From Opitutaceae bacterium (GTDB lineage Bacteria; Verrucomicrobiota; Verrucomicrobiia; Opitutales; Opitutaceae), in NCBI GenBank assembly GCA_016795565.1, contig JAEUGW010000030.1, forward strand, positions 1-64,000: a stretch of 64,000 nt of DNA, read 5' to 3'. The notes under the pieces were generated by a model that ran no database searches, had not been told where the DNA came from, and saw only the letters and a list, made by a program, of their open reading frames with translations. The position numbers and the translations under genes are program-made. Of the stretch, positions 27,101 to 34,880 are shown one piece after another (the first letter of the stretch is position 1; each line of letters opens with the position of its first letter).

Positions 27101-27137
27101 GCGAAGCGTTGCCGGCCACCGGCCGGAAACGCTTCGC
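27101..27137. terminator. hairpin after the GbsR-like gene
   Basis: GCGAAGCGTT (27101-27110) pairs with AACGCTTCGC (27128-27137), with a GC-rich inner palindrome. It lies 78 bp after the stop. Terminator or repeat; no T-run. Confidence 0.45.
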
Positions 27138-27241
27138 TCCATGGTTATCGGTTGCCAGAAGTTGGCTTTCGGATGGGAGATGGATATTTTCTTCCGGGAA
27201 ATTTCATTGAAACGGAATCCGTTTAACCTATTTCAGGAAGC

Positions 27242-27445
27242 GTGAAAACCACTGTTGATATTCCGGAAAACGAACTTGAAGAAGCGCTCCGGCACACCAA
27301 CGCCAAGACCAAGACCGAGGCGGTCGCCTTGGCGGTGGCGGATTTCAACCGCCGGCAGCGTCTGGCCAAGCTGGCGGCCAAGATGGGGACTTTCACCGAC
27401 ATGCTGACCCGGGCTGACCTGAAGAAGATGCGGGAGACGGACTGA
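27242..27445 (+). CDS. VapB-type antitoxin
   Basis: 67 residues from GTG 27242 (VKTTVDIPENELEEAL). The ribbon-helix-helix N-terminus with KTKTEAVALAVADF is the DUF2191/VapB pattern. It ends two bases before the PIN toxin gene. It should bind and neutralise the toxin and repress the operon. Confidence 0.88.
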   Translation: MKTTVDIPENELEEALRHTNAKTKTEAVALAVADFNRRQRLAKLAAKMGTFTDMLTRADLKKMRETD

Positions 27446-27447
27446 TC

Positions 27448-27822
27448 GTGCGGCTGATTGACACCTCCAGTTGGATCGACGCCATGCGGCGGGATGGCGA
27501 TCCGGCCGTGCGGGCCCGGGTGCTGGCGCTGATGCAAAGCGGCGAGGCCGCCTGGTGCGACATGGTGCGGCTGGAACTCTGGAACGGTCTGCGGGGCGCG
27601 GCGGAGCGCCGGCAGATGGAGGGCCTCGAGGCGGATATCACCCTCCTGCCGACCACGGACGCGGCCTGGGTCAAGGCCCGCGAGTTGGCGCGCCGCTCAT
27701 GCGCGGCGGGCCTGACCGTGCCCGGCGCGGATCTGGTTATCGCGGCCTGCGCCTGGGAACACGGGGTCGCCTTGGAGCATGACGATGCGCACCTGACGGC
27801 GCTGGCGGCACTGTTCGAGTGA
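27448..27822 (+). CDS. VapC-type PIN-domain ribonuclease toxin
   Basis: 124 residues from GTG 27448. PIN acidic residues appear in LIDTSSWIDAM (first Asp), a mid Glu in RLELWNGL, VPGADLVIAACA and LEHDDAHL. VapC toxins cleave tRNA or rRNA. The pair 27242-27822 is complete. Confidence 0.9.
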   Translation: MRLIDTSSWIDAMRRDGDPAVRARVLALMQSGEAAWCDMVRLELWNGLRGAAERRQMEGLEADITLLPTTDAAWVKARELARRSCAAGLTVPGADLVIAACAWEHGVALEHDDAHLTALAALFE

Positions 27823-27849
27823 GAAAACGCCGTGCCGGCCGGCGGCAAT

Positions 27850-27877
27850 GTTCACCTTTCATTGTTCAATGTTCAGA
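27850..27877. repeat. heptanucleotide repeat after vapC
   Basis: Units GTTCACC, TTTCATT, GTTCAAT and GTTCAGA. The following 100 bp to the epimerase remnant hold no gene. Confidence 0.75.
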
Positions 27878-27988
27878 TTTTATCTTCGGTCAGAATCCCT
27901 TTATCCGCTGATGACGCGGATCAATCGGGATCAAGACATCAGGCCGGTTTCCCAAGCTGGGCTATCCGTGCTATCTGCTTTTAACGGC

Positions 27989-28155
27989 CAGGCCCCGGAC
28001 ATTTCGATTCCTGGCGATATGGCCGATGGAAATTGACCGATGAGAACTGGACACCCTTTGGGCAGCGTTGCGCACACCTATTTGGTGACAGGTGCGGCTG
28101 GGCTTCATCGCATCCAAGGTGGCGGAGATGCGCCTCGCCGAAGGGCTCACCGCCT
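27989..28155 (+). pseudogene. decayed 5' fragment of the nucleotide-sugar epimerase gene
   Basis: This segment aligns by eye with 30090-30245, the leader and first codons of the intact epimerase. Shared stretches include GATGGAAATTGACCGATGAG, TCCAAGGTGGCGGAG and a CTGGGNTTCATCGC core. Frameshifts destroy the reading frame. It shows that an epimerase copy once lay here. Confidence 0.8.
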
Positions 28156-28219
28156 CCAGCAGTCTTGCGGCACGCATGTCTAGGCTCGCTTGACTTCCTT
28201 AAGGCCATAAATATGGCAT

Positions 28220-28465
28220 ATGTCTATGAAAACGACTTTAATCATAGAAGATACGATACTTAAGAAAGCAAAAGAGCAGGCGGCGGCCCGTGATACCACG
28301 GTCAGCGAGTTGGTGAATCAGTCCCTTCGGGCCTACCTTCACGCTGCATCTGCCACGGCTGGTCAGACGCATGTTTTTTCGATGCCGGTGTTTGGTCAGG
28401 GCGCGCCCCGCGCCGCGTCCGTGAGTCCCGCGCAACTGGCGGAGCTGCGGGACGACGGCCGCTGA
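28220..28465 (+). CDS. VapB-type ribbon-helix-helix antitoxin
   Basis: 81 residues from ATG 28220, or 79 from ATG 28226. MKTTLIIEDTILKKAKEQAA...TVSELVNQSLRAYL is a typical RHH/antitoxin N-terminus, followed by a toxin-binding tail. It lies five bases before the PIN gene. It sits between the fragment at 27989 and the one at 29136, so it may have inserted into an old epimerase locus. Confidence 0.85.
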   Translation: MSMKTTLIIEDTILKKAKEQAAARDTTVSELVNQSLRAYLHAASATAGQTHVFSMPVFGQGAPRAASVSPAQLAELRDDGR

Positions 28466-28470
28466 TTTCC

Positions 28471-28917
28471 ATGCGCATGCCTGATGTCAATGTGCTGATT
28501 TACGCCCACCGGGCGGACGATCCCGCCCATGGCTTCTATCGCCGCTGGTTGGAGCAACTGGCCGCCGGCCCCGAGCCCTTTGCGCTATCCCTTGATATCG
28601 CCACGGCTTTTGTGCGGATCGTGACGCATGTGAATTTTCCGGGCGGCCCCACGCCGCTGCCGCAAGCCCTCGCGGTGATCGACGCCCTGCGGCAGACACC
28701 CGGTTGCCGGCTGCTGGCCGCCGGCGACCGGCACTGGGATCTTTTCCGCCGGATGTGTGAAATCGCGCGGGCGACGGGCAAGCGGGTGGGAGACGCCCGG
28801 CATGCGGCCCTGGCGGTGGAACACGGCTGCACCTGGGTGACGCGCGATGCGGACTTCCATGACTTTGTCCCCGCGGGATTGCGCCTGGAAATGCTCGAGC
28901 CGGAGCAATCCGGTTGA
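28471..28917 (+). CDS. VapC-type PIN-domain toxin (type II)
   Basis: 148 residues from ATG 28471. MPDVNVLIYAHRADDP gives the first Asp; GKRVGDARHAALAVEHGCTWVTRDADF supplies the later acidic residues. This longer subtype (TA_VapC with PIN and a TRDADF ending) is a probable tRNA endonuclease. Complete pair with the preceding antitoxin. Confidence 0.88.
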   Translation: MRMPDVNVLIYAHRADDPAHGFYRRWLEQLAAGPEPFALSLDIATAFVRIVTHVNFPGGPTPLPQALAVIDALRQTPGCRLLAAGDRHWDLFRRMCEIARATGKRVGDARHAALAVEHGCTWVTRDADFHDFVPAGLRLEMLEPEQSG

Positions 28918-29135
28918 ACCACGAAGGAACACGAATGGGGCATGACACTTAACGCAAAGGCGCAAAGCGGTCTGGTTGGGATCCAAGGCATTGCCTCCGT
29001 GCGCTCCGTGTCCTCTGTGTTAAAAAGCCCGAGCCTTTTTGCGCCTTTTTGTGGCCATAACTGCCGCTACATGGGTTTTCTATTTCAGGTTTCTGCATAA
29101 TCATGGTTCCTGGCTCCACGCTCCCGGCTCCACGC
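28918..29135. repeat. repeat-rich spacer between vapC and the first nucleotidyltransferase
   Basis: It contains CCACGAAGGAACACGAA, TTAACGCAAAGGCGCAAAG and the 9-mer words GTGCGCTCCGTGTCCTCTGTG, then GGCTCCACGCTCCCGGCTCC. No gene is seen. Confidence 0.6.
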
Positions 29136-29170
29136 TGTTACTTGGTAACCGGCGTCGCCGGCTTGATTCC
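29136..29170 (+). pseudogene. mini-remnant of the epimerase N-terminal coding region
   Basis: The bases matching TACTTGGTAACCGGCGTCGC correspond to the YLVTGVAG codons of the intact epimerase (30150-30175). The remnant ends just four bases before the nucleotidyltransferase start. Confidence 0.65.
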
Positions 29171-29173
29171 GTC

Positions 29174-29737
29174 ATGAACTTTGAACTCGTGATCCGGCGC
29201 GTGGTGGAAGCCATGGAGGCAGAGGGCATCCGGTATGCATTGATCGGTGGTTTTGCCATGGCCTTGCGCGGGGTGCAGCGCGCCACGATGGATCTCGATT
29301 TCATCCTGATGCTGGAGGACATGCGCCGGGCGGATGCGATTTTGCGCGGCCTGGGCTACGAGTGTCTCCATCAATCGCCGAATGTGTCGCAGTATCAGGC
29401 GGCGGACGGCGAGTGGGGGCGGATCGATATCCTGCACGCCTTCCGGGGGCCGACCCTGGGGATGCTGAAGCGGGCCGAACTGCTGCCCGTCCTGCCCGGG
29501 CTCAAGATCCGGGTGGTGCAACAGGAGGACATCATCGGCCTGAAGGTGCAGGCGTCGGTGAACAACCCCGCGAGGGAGACACGGGACTGGGCGGATATCC
29601 GCATGATCCTGGAAGCGAGCCGCGAACAGGGGCAGACGGTTGATTGGGAGCTGATCGCGGACTACCTGCGTCTATTTCACTTGGAAGCCCGGTTGCCGGA
29701 ATTAAAGAAATATCATGGCCACTCTGACCAGAACTGA
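29174..29737 (+). CDS. AbiEii-type nucleotidyltransferase, tandem copy 1
   Basis: 187 residues from ATG 29174. The nucleotidyltransferase motif reads GGFAMALRG (25-33) followed by ATMDLDF (37-43). RDWADIRMIL near residue 140 resembles the helical part of the AbiEii/DUF6036-like group. It overlaps a 60-residue gene by 23 bases. Copy 2 at 31497 has identical length and, by eye, about four-fifths identical residues. Probable toxin or modifying enzyme of a two-gene system with the 60-residue partner; substrate unknown. Confidence 0.8.
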   Translation: MNFELVIRRVVEAMEAEGIRYALIGGFAMALRGVQRATMDLDFILMLEDMRRADAILRGLGYECLHQSPNVSQYQAADGEWGRIDILHAFRGPTLGMLKRAELLPVLPGLKIRVVQQEDIIGLKVQASVNNPARETRDWADIRMILEASREQGQTVDWELIADYLRLFHLEARLPELKKYHGHSDQN

Positions 29738-29897
29738 ACGCGCGCAGCTCCGGCGAAAGACCGGGGGCTTCGCCACGGCGCGGCGCTGGGAGGTGCGGCC
29801 GGTGAAGGAATATCTGGCCTTCGCCACCTTCGCCTCGCGCCTGAAAGCAGCCGGAAAGGGCGCTTTGATCGAAGGCGGCAAACACTGGAAACTTTGA
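29715..29897 (+). CDS. 60-residue basic partner of the nucleotidyltransferase, copy 1
   Basis: The frame starts at ATG 29715 inside the nucleotidyltransferase 3' end. The product opens MATLTRTERAQLRRKTGG, has many Lys/Arg, and ends GGKHWKL. It matches copy 2 at about 52 of 60 positions, with differences crowded in the C-terminal 18 residues. I know no family for it. Duplicate conservation of both start and overlap argues it is translated. It could be the antitoxin or RNA-binding cofactor; that is inference. Confidence 0.65.
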   Translation: MATLTRTERAQLRRKTGGFATARRWEVRPVKEYLAFATFASRLKAAGKGALIEGGKHWKL

Positions 29898-29927
29898 ACT
29901 GTTCCGAATTCTGGGATTTCCTCCTAT

Positions 29928-30061
29928 TGAAACTTACCCAAAGAAGTTACGCCCACCTGTCATTGCGAGGAGTGCAACGACGACGCAATCCAGCTGGATC
30001 GCCACGGCGCGCTTCGCGCACCTCGCGATGACAAAAAAGTAACTACTTAGGGGAAACCTCA
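29928..30061. mobile_element. 134-bp palindromic MITE-like element, copy 1
   Basis: It begins TGAAACTTACCCAAAGAAGT and closes with an imperfect complement (AACTACTTAGGGGAAACCTCA). The core is the TCATTGCGAGGAGTGCAACG / CGCGATGACA palindrome. It matches the element at 54554-54688 almost base for base in the core. Confidence 0.75.
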
Positions 30062-30120
30062 ATAATGACCAAGCCTCGGGTATTTCGATTCCTGCTGATC
30101 TGACCGATGGAAATTGACCG

Positions 30121-31269
30121 ATGAGAACTGAACAATCAGCGCAGCGCACCTACCTAGTCACCGGCGTCGCTGGGTTCATCGCGTCCAAGGTGGCGGAGCT
30201 GCTGCTGGCCGAGGGACACACCGTCGTCGGCGTGGACAACCTCAATGATTACTATGACGTGAGGCTGAAGGACTACCGGCTCGGCAAGCTGCTGGGAGCA
30301 GGGAGCAGGGAACTTGGAGCCGATCCGAAGAAATCGGTCTTCGCCGGGGTGGGGCGCGTTCTCCGCAACGCGCCGAATCAGAGCGGCGCGTTGGGGACAA
30401 CGCGCCCTACCTTTGAATTTCACCATCTCGACATCGAGAATCTCCCGGCTTTGGAGGCGGTATTCGCGGCGCACAAGTTCGACGCGGTCTTCAATTTGGC
30501 CGCCCGCGCCGGCGTGCGCGCAAGTCTCGAGCACCCCGAGCTCTACCGCCGCACCAATGTCCTAGGCGAGGAGAACGTCCTGAAATGCCAGGTGAAACAC
30601 GGCGTGAAAAAGCACGTGCTCGCGTCGAGTTCGTCGGTCTATGCCGGGTGCCCAATGCCCTTCACAGAAGACGCGAAACTCGGACCTGGGCAGTCACCTT
30701 ACGCCGAGACCAAGCGCGCCGCCGAACTGCTGGCGAAGGAGGCCCACGACCGGCATGCCCTCGATGTGACGGTGTTGCGCTACTTCACGGTGTTTGGCCC
30801 CGCCGGCCGGCCGGACATGGCGCCGTTCAGGTTCATCAAATGGATTGAAGAAGGCACGCCCATCACGCTCTATGGCGACGGATCGCAGTCCCGCGACTTC
30901 ACCTATGTCGATGACATTGCCCGGGGAACTGTGCTGGCGGGGAAGCTGTTCGGCTCTCAACTCTCAACCCTCAACCCTCAACTCCGGAGCCCTGTGGCCC
31001 CGACCTACGACATCATCAACCTCGGCGGCGGCCGCAATCCGATCAGCCTGCAGGTGGTGATCGCCTTCATCGAAAAGGCCCTGGGCAAGAAGGCCATCAT
31101 CGACGGGAAGCCCTTCCATGTCGCCGACATCAAGGAGACCTGGGCGGATATCTCCAAGGCCGAGCGCCTGCTCGGCTGGACCCCGCAAATTTCTCCTGAG
31201 CAAGGTTTTCAGTATAGCGTCGATTGGCACATCGCCAATCGCGGTTGGTTGAAAGACATCAAGCTGTGA
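30121..31269 (+). CDS. UDP-glucuronate epimerase-like SDR with four repeat-derived insertions
   Basis: 382 residues, longer than the usual 320-340. TYLVTGVAGFIAS is the NAD loop (family GFIGS; here Ala replaces Gly). SSSSVYAG and YAETK give the catalytic Ser and YxxxK, and FTYVDDIARG is conserved. The family interconverts UDP-glucuronate and UDP-galacturonate or related sugars. Insertions: heptamer tract at residues 58-67, a small palindrome at 68-75, the GVGRV...GALGTTRPT element at 76-97, and a second heptamer tract at about 279-288. Four broken relatives lie nearby. Confidence 0.85.
   Translation: MRTEQSAQRTYLVTGVAGFIASKVAELLLAEGHTVVGVDNLNDYYDVRLKDYRLGKLLGAGSRELGADPKKSVFAGVGRVLRNAPNQSGALGTTRPTFEFHHLDIENLPALEAVFAAHKFDAVFNLAARAGVRASLEHPELYRRTNVLGEENVLKCQVKHGVKKHVLASSSSVYAGCPMPFTEDAKLGPGQSPYAETKRAAELLAKEAHDRHALDVTVLRYFTVFGPAGRPDMAPFRFIKWIEEGTPITLYGDGSQSRDFTYVDDIARGTVLAGKLFGSQLSTLNPQLRSPVAPTYDIINLGGGRNPISLQVVIAFIEKALGKKAIIDGKPFHVADIKETWADISKAERLLGWTPQISPEQGFQYSVDWHIANRGWLKDIKL
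30294..30411 (+). repeat. three adjacent repeat insertions inside the epimerase gene
   Basis: 30294-30321 are heptamers (GGAGCAG, GGAGCAG, GGAACTT). 30322-30345 are a palindrome (GAAGA..TCTTC). 30347-30411 are a GGGGCGCGTT..AACGCGCCC unit translated GVGRVLRN...GALGTTRPT, the same frame as in the gene at 55526. Confidence 0.85.
30954..30981 (+). repeat. heptanucleotide tract near the epimerase 3' end
   Basis: CTCTCAA twice and CCCTCAA twice, translated SQLSTLNPQ. In frame. Confidence 0.85.
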
Positions 31270-31404
31270 ATATGGCACAGGGGAACAGGCCCGACGCAGC
31301 GCGGCAGCGCGGAGATGGCCTGCACACGTATGTGAGCTGGCCCCGCAGTCTTGACGAAGGGGTGACCGGTGCGGGTGCCTGTGGGCAGAACCGGTCACAC
31401 GAGG

Positions 31405-31469
31405 GGTTCCAGCGCAGCGTGGATTGGTATAGCGCCAATCGCTCCTGGCTGGCGGGGATCAGGATTTGA
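31405..31469 (+). pseudogene. 3' remnant of a second epimerase copy
   Basis: The bases translate FQRSVDWYSANRSWLAGIRI and a stop, parallel to FQYSVDWHIANRGWLKDIKL at the end of the intact gene (31203-31269). The upstream part of that copy is gone; 31270-31400 has no supported gene. Confidence 0.8.
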
Positions 31470-31496
31470 ACGCGACAGGGGGACGAGACTGAATTC

Positions 31497-32060
31497 ATGG
31501 ACTTCGAACTTGTGATCCGACGCGTGGTGGGAGCCTTGGAGGCCGCCAACGTCCGGTATGCCCTGATCGGGGGCTTTGCGATGGCACTACGCGGGGTGCA
31601 GCGCGCCACGATGGATCTCGATTTCATCCTCATGCTCGAGGACATGCGCAAGACAGATGAGATTTTGCGCGGTTTGGGCTACGAGTGCTTCCACCAATCG
31701 CCGAATGTATCGCAGTATCGATCGCCCGAGGGCGATTGGGGCCGGATAGACATACTGCACGCCTTTCGCGGACCGACCTTGGGTATGTTAAAGCGGGCCG
31801 AGGAGTTGCCGGTCGTGTCCGGACTCAAGATTCGAGTCGTGCAGTTGGAGGACCTCATTGGACTGAAGGCGCAGGCGGCGGTGAACGATCCCAGGCGAGA
31901 GACGCGTGATTGGGCGGATATCCGAATGATGGTGGAGGCCAGCCGGGAGCAGAACCGGGCGCTGGATTGGGAGCTGATCGGGGATTATCTGCGAATATTT
32001 CACTTGGAAGCCCGGTTGCCGGAATTAAGGAAATATCATGGCCACTCTGACCAGAACTGA
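31497..32060 (+). CDS. AbiEii-type nucleotidyltransferase, tandem copy 2
   Basis: 187 residues from ATG 31497, the same length and gene overlap as copy 1 at 29174. The motif GGFAMALRG...ATMDLDF is unchanged, while substitutions cluster in the N-terminal 20 residues, around residues 52-80 and in the helix near 150-160. Catalytic residues are preserved in both copies, so both may be active with different specificity. Its start follows an epimerase 3' remnant directly. Confidence 0.8.
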   Translation: MDFELVIRRVVGALEAANVRYALIGGFAMALRGVQRATMDLDFILMLEDMRKTDEILRGLGYECFHQSPNVSQYRSPEGDWGRIDILHAFRGPTLGMLKRAEELPVVSGLKIRVVQLEDLIGLKAQAAVNDPRRETRDWADIRMMVEASREQNRALDWELIGDYLRIFHLEARLPELRKYHGHSDQN

Positions 32061-32220
32061 ACGCGCGCAGCTCCGGCGAAAGACCGGTGGCTTCGCCCCG
32101 GCGCGGCGCTGGGAGGTGCGGCCGGTGAAGGAATATCTTGCCTTCGCCACTTTCGCCTCACGCCTGAAGGCGACGGACAACGCGCGATTGATCAAAGGCG
32201 GCAATCATTGGAAGCTTTAA
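32038..32220 (+). CDS. 60-residue basic partner of the nucleotidyltransferase, copy 2
   Basis: ATG 32038 lies 23 bases inside the nucleotidyltransferase end, exactly as in copy 1. The first 45 residues differ at one position only (Ala-Pro for Ala-Thr near residue 21), while the C-terminal 15 differ at about seven. That pattern would suit a conserved enzymatic or RNA contact and a variable partner-binding tail, but this is a guess. Confidence 0.65.
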   Translation: MATLTRTERAQLRRKTGGFAPARRWEVRPVKEYLAFATFASRLKATDNARLIKGGNHWKL

Positions 32221-32436
32221 GCAAACAGCGCGGTTCGCCCGCCGAGGGCGAGGTTGCCCGTGGAAATTTCCCGTTGGCGGGGGCAGGCCTCGGCTCGAGT
32301 CCTCAGGATGCAGACTTCTCAGCCAGCTTTCGCCTGTCCTCCGACGTGATCAACCGAGGCGGGGAAACCTCCGCTCACCATCACAGCGATGCTCGGCTCG
32401 TTGCCGCATGTCGCGTCGGCGGCAGGATCTCGGGAT

Positions 32437-32490
32437 ACCGTGGATTGGCATCGCGCCAATCGCTCCAGGCTGGCGGGGATCAAGCTTTGA
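32437..32490 (+). pseudogene. second 3' remnant of the epimerase gene
   Basis: ACCGTGGATTGGCATCGCGC and the following bases match 31415-31469 and 31219-31269 (VDWH..ANR..LAGIKL) and end at TTTGA. It directly follows the spacer after copy 2 of the 60-residue gene. The stretch 32221-32436 shows no gene. Confidence 0.75.
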
Positions 32491-32498
32491 TCAAGGCC

Positions 32499-32939
32499 TC
32501 ACAATTTCGGCCAGAGCTTCAGGCCTTCGCCGGCGGCAGCCTTGCCCTGTCGGCGGTCATAGGTGACGAACCAGACCGCGCCAGACTCCAGCGCGTGAGC
32601 GATGTGCAGGGCGTCCAGCGAGCGCAGGCCCCGGTGTTGGCGCAAAAGATGGATGGCGCGGGCAAAGGTGCCGGGCCAGTCCGTGGCCGGCCGGGAGAGC
32701 ACTCCCTGGGTCAGATCCTTGTCGAGTGCCGACACGATCTGATTGAGCTGGATGGTGGTGAGGTCGCCCTCGCTCCGCCGGCGCTCCAGCGCGTGGGTCA
32801 GCTCCAGTTCATGCAAGGAGGAAAAGGGCAGAGGGGGGGAGGATTTGCGGACGAAGGCGGACAGTTCCGCGGTCTCCGGTTCCCGCACATACAGTTTCAC
32901 CAGTGCGCTGGAGTCGAGGTAGAGATCGAGGGCGGACAT
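32499..32939 (-). CDS. PIN-domain toxin (VapC family)
   Basis: 146 residues from ATG 32939. LYLDSSALVKLYVREPET gives the first Asp, SSLHELELTHAL the Glu, LRSLDALHIAHAL and VTYDRRQ the later Asp residues. Its probable antitoxin is the Phd-like gene 168 bp upstream on the same strand, a wider gap than usual. The gap holds GGGGAGCGGGGAG-type repeat sequence, possibly inserted between the two genes. Confidence 0.87.
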   Translation of the reverse strand: MSALDLYLDSSALVKLYVREPETAELSAFVRKSSPPLPFSSLHELELTHALERRRSEGDLTTIQLNQIVSALDKDLTQGVLSRPATDWPGTFARAIHLLRQHRGLRSLDALHIAHALESGAVWFVTYDRRQGKAAAGEGLKLWPKL

Positions 32940-33107
32940 CGTGTCAGAAGCAAGAAGACTGGGGGCGGAAAGCTGAAAGCTGGGGTCCGGGGGCCTGGAG
33001 CGGGGAGCGGGGAGGTCGGAGTTGTTTCAGGTCTTACGGTTACTCCTCGGGCTTCTGCCTTCCCCTCAAGTTTCCGGTTTCCCCGCCGGGTTGCCCGGCG
33101 GGGCCGC

Positions 33108-33332
33108 TCAGTCGCGCTCGGCCAGAATGGTGGCGCTGAGCGGGGTGCCCTTGATGCGGGCCACGCGGGCGACAAAATCCGGCCATGGAATGCGGGTGGC
33201 GGCGGGTTGCAGGGGCACGAGGCGGGCGATGGCGCGGCGGCGGCGGGTCACGAGCACCTCATTGCCCTGGTCCACGTGTCGGATCACGTCGCTCAGATGG
33301 TGCTGCATGTGGCGGAGGGTGACGGATCTCAT
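33108..33332 (-). CDS. Phd/YefM-type antitoxin
   Basis: 74 residues from ATG 33332; seven further codons exist upstream. MRSVTLRHMQHHLSDVIRHV...VLVTRRRRAIARLVPL is the Phd/YefM DNA-binding fold. A C-terminal tail should bind the PIN toxin encoded downstream at 32499. Together they form a type II module. Confidence 0.85.
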   Translation of the reverse strand: MRSVTLRHMQHHLSDVIRHVDQGNEVLVTRRRRAIARLVPLQPAATRIPWPDFVARVARIKGTPLSATILAERD

Positions 33333-33353
33333 GTGCAACATAAGGACGCACAT

Positions 33354-34068
33354 ACCGGGGAATTGTCAACCGCGGGATCCCGCCGAAGAAAGCAGTCTGG
33401 CGAGCAAGTGCGTCCAAATGACGCACCGGCTCGGAGCGCCGGGGGGCAAGAAGCGGGAGGGGCAGCCCGGGGCGGATGGAATGGCGGGAAAGGAGAATTT
33501 TGCGCCAGCCCGGCGGGTCGGGTGGCGGCCCGACATGGTGCCCTTCCGTTTCATCAAGTGGAGCGGCGCAGGCACGCCGGCCCGAGATCTCCGCGACGGA
33601 GAAACGTGGAACCTGGCGAAGCAGCGACGGAGATGGCGAAGCAAACTTGAAACCTGATGATCAACATCCCACGAACGCGGACCGGGCGGCGGTTGGCCCG
33701 TGCGTTCAAATGACGCACGGGCTCCCAGCGCCGTGGTTGGGAGGAGGACGGGGGACTGGAACTGAACCAATGGAAATCAGACGGGGGAGCGCAGAGGACG
33801 GCGGCGAGGGAAACGACATGCCCAGCACACTCCACGGCGATGGCATCCATGCGCGACTTCACCTGCATCGACGTCAACGCGAGGAGAACGGTGCCCGCGG
33901 GGCGGATGTTTGCTTCCAAACGCCGACCGTTGAACGCTGAACACCCAACGTCCAACCCGGAGCAGTCGGAGGGTTCTCCCGCTCTGGCCCCTGGCTCCGC
34001 CCTCACTGCCCGAGTCGCGGTGCGGAACATGATGTTGCCAATGCCCTGATCTTGGGGAGACTGCCAGT
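33354..34068. other. gene-poor debris region
   Basis: No supported gene. It holds two related words (CAAATGACGCACCGGCTC at about 33416 and CAAATGACGCACGGGCTC at about 33707), an epimerase fragment at 33521-33590, the word GATGGCGAAGCAAAC also found at 53234, and heptamers at 33927-33957. It looks like a graveyard of repeats and broken genes. Confidence 0.6.
33521..33590 (+). pseudogene. internal fragment of an epimerase gene
   Basis: The bases translate PDMVPFRFIKWSGAGTPA, which parallels PDMAPFRFIKWIEEGTPI at about 30815-30870 of the intact gene. Nothing of the remaining gene flanks it. Confidence 0.78.
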
Positions 34069-34359
34069 ATGTTTGAAGCGGACATCGCACCGGTGAAATC
34101 ACGGCTCCTGGCTTCCGGGGTTCGTCGGCTGGGCATTTTCGGCTCGGTCGGTCGCGGTGAGGCGCGGGCGGACAGCGACGTGGATGTGCTGGTGCGGTTC
34201 GATGGCCCGGCGCGCACGTTCGACAATCTCTATGCGGTGGGGGAGGCCTTGGAGGAGGCGTTTCAACGCAAGGTGGATCTGGTGACCGAGGATGCGCTCA
34301 GCCCCTATCTCGGTCCCCGGATTCTGCGGGAAGTGAAGTATGTCGATCTCGGCACTTGA
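34069..34359 (+). CDS. MntA-type minimal nucleotidyltransferase antitoxin
   Basis: 96 residues. GIFGSVGRGEARADSDVDVLV is the minimal nucleotidyltransferase motif with both Asp residues. In MntA/HepT modules this protein AMPylates and silences the HEPN toxin. It overlaps the HepT frame by 20 bases. It is intact although its toxin gene is broken. Confidence 0.9.
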   Translation: MFEADIAPVKSRLLASGVRRLGIFGSVGRGEARADSDVDVLVRFDGPARTFDNLYAVGEALEEAFQRKVDLVTEDALSPYLGPRILREVKYVDLGT

Positions 34360-34697
34360 TTATCTCCGTCACATCCGGGACGAGGCTGCATTCCTGAACG
34401 AGGCCACGAAGAGCGTGCTCATCGCGACATTTCTGGACGACTCCGTGCTCAAGCGCGCCTGTGTGCGGGCGATCGAAGTGATTGGCGAGGCGGCCAAGAA
34501 GGTGCCCGATGATTTCAGGGCGAGGCATCCGGAGGTGGAGTGGCGAAGATGGCGGGCATGCGGGATCGCCTTATTCATGATTATTTCGGCGTGGATTATT
34601 ATATTGTTTCCATGTCGCCACGGAGAAGTCCGGAATTCTGGTGGCGGAAATGTCCGGCATCATCGAACGTGAATCCGGTTCCGAGCCGGCTGCCTGA
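34340..34697 (+). pseudogene. HepT-type HEPN toxin with two frameshifts
   Basis: The N-terminal part from ATG 34340 (SALDYLRHIRDEAAFLNEATK) is typical HepT. Near 34543-34549 the frame slips: the next segment MAGMRDRLIHDYFGVDYYIV, carrying the catalytic RX4H motif, is in another frame. Near 34605-34612 it slips again to VATEKSGILVAEMSGIIE and a TGA at 34695-34697. Each slip is explained by one missing base. The encoded toxin would lack its active site, so it is probably dead. Confidence 0.85.
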
Positions 34698-34880
34698 GCA
34701 GGGTCGGAGAGAGCGCAATATCCACTATCCTGACGTGCCTTTCATTTCGGACCGGAACCCTTTGCCAAATCCGCGCTCCCGCCTGGCCGTTCGCGGATTC
34801 CGACCGCGACCCGGTCAACCGGCGATGGATGACCAGCCGCTTGGAATTAGCGGGCTCAAAACATGTATCATGGGTAAAAC

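Noticed and set aside
32208..33650. 480-codon plus-strand open frame across the PIN/Phd module
   Set aside because: The minus-strand PIN and Phd genes explain the coding signal, and the plus frame crosses epimerase debris and repeats.
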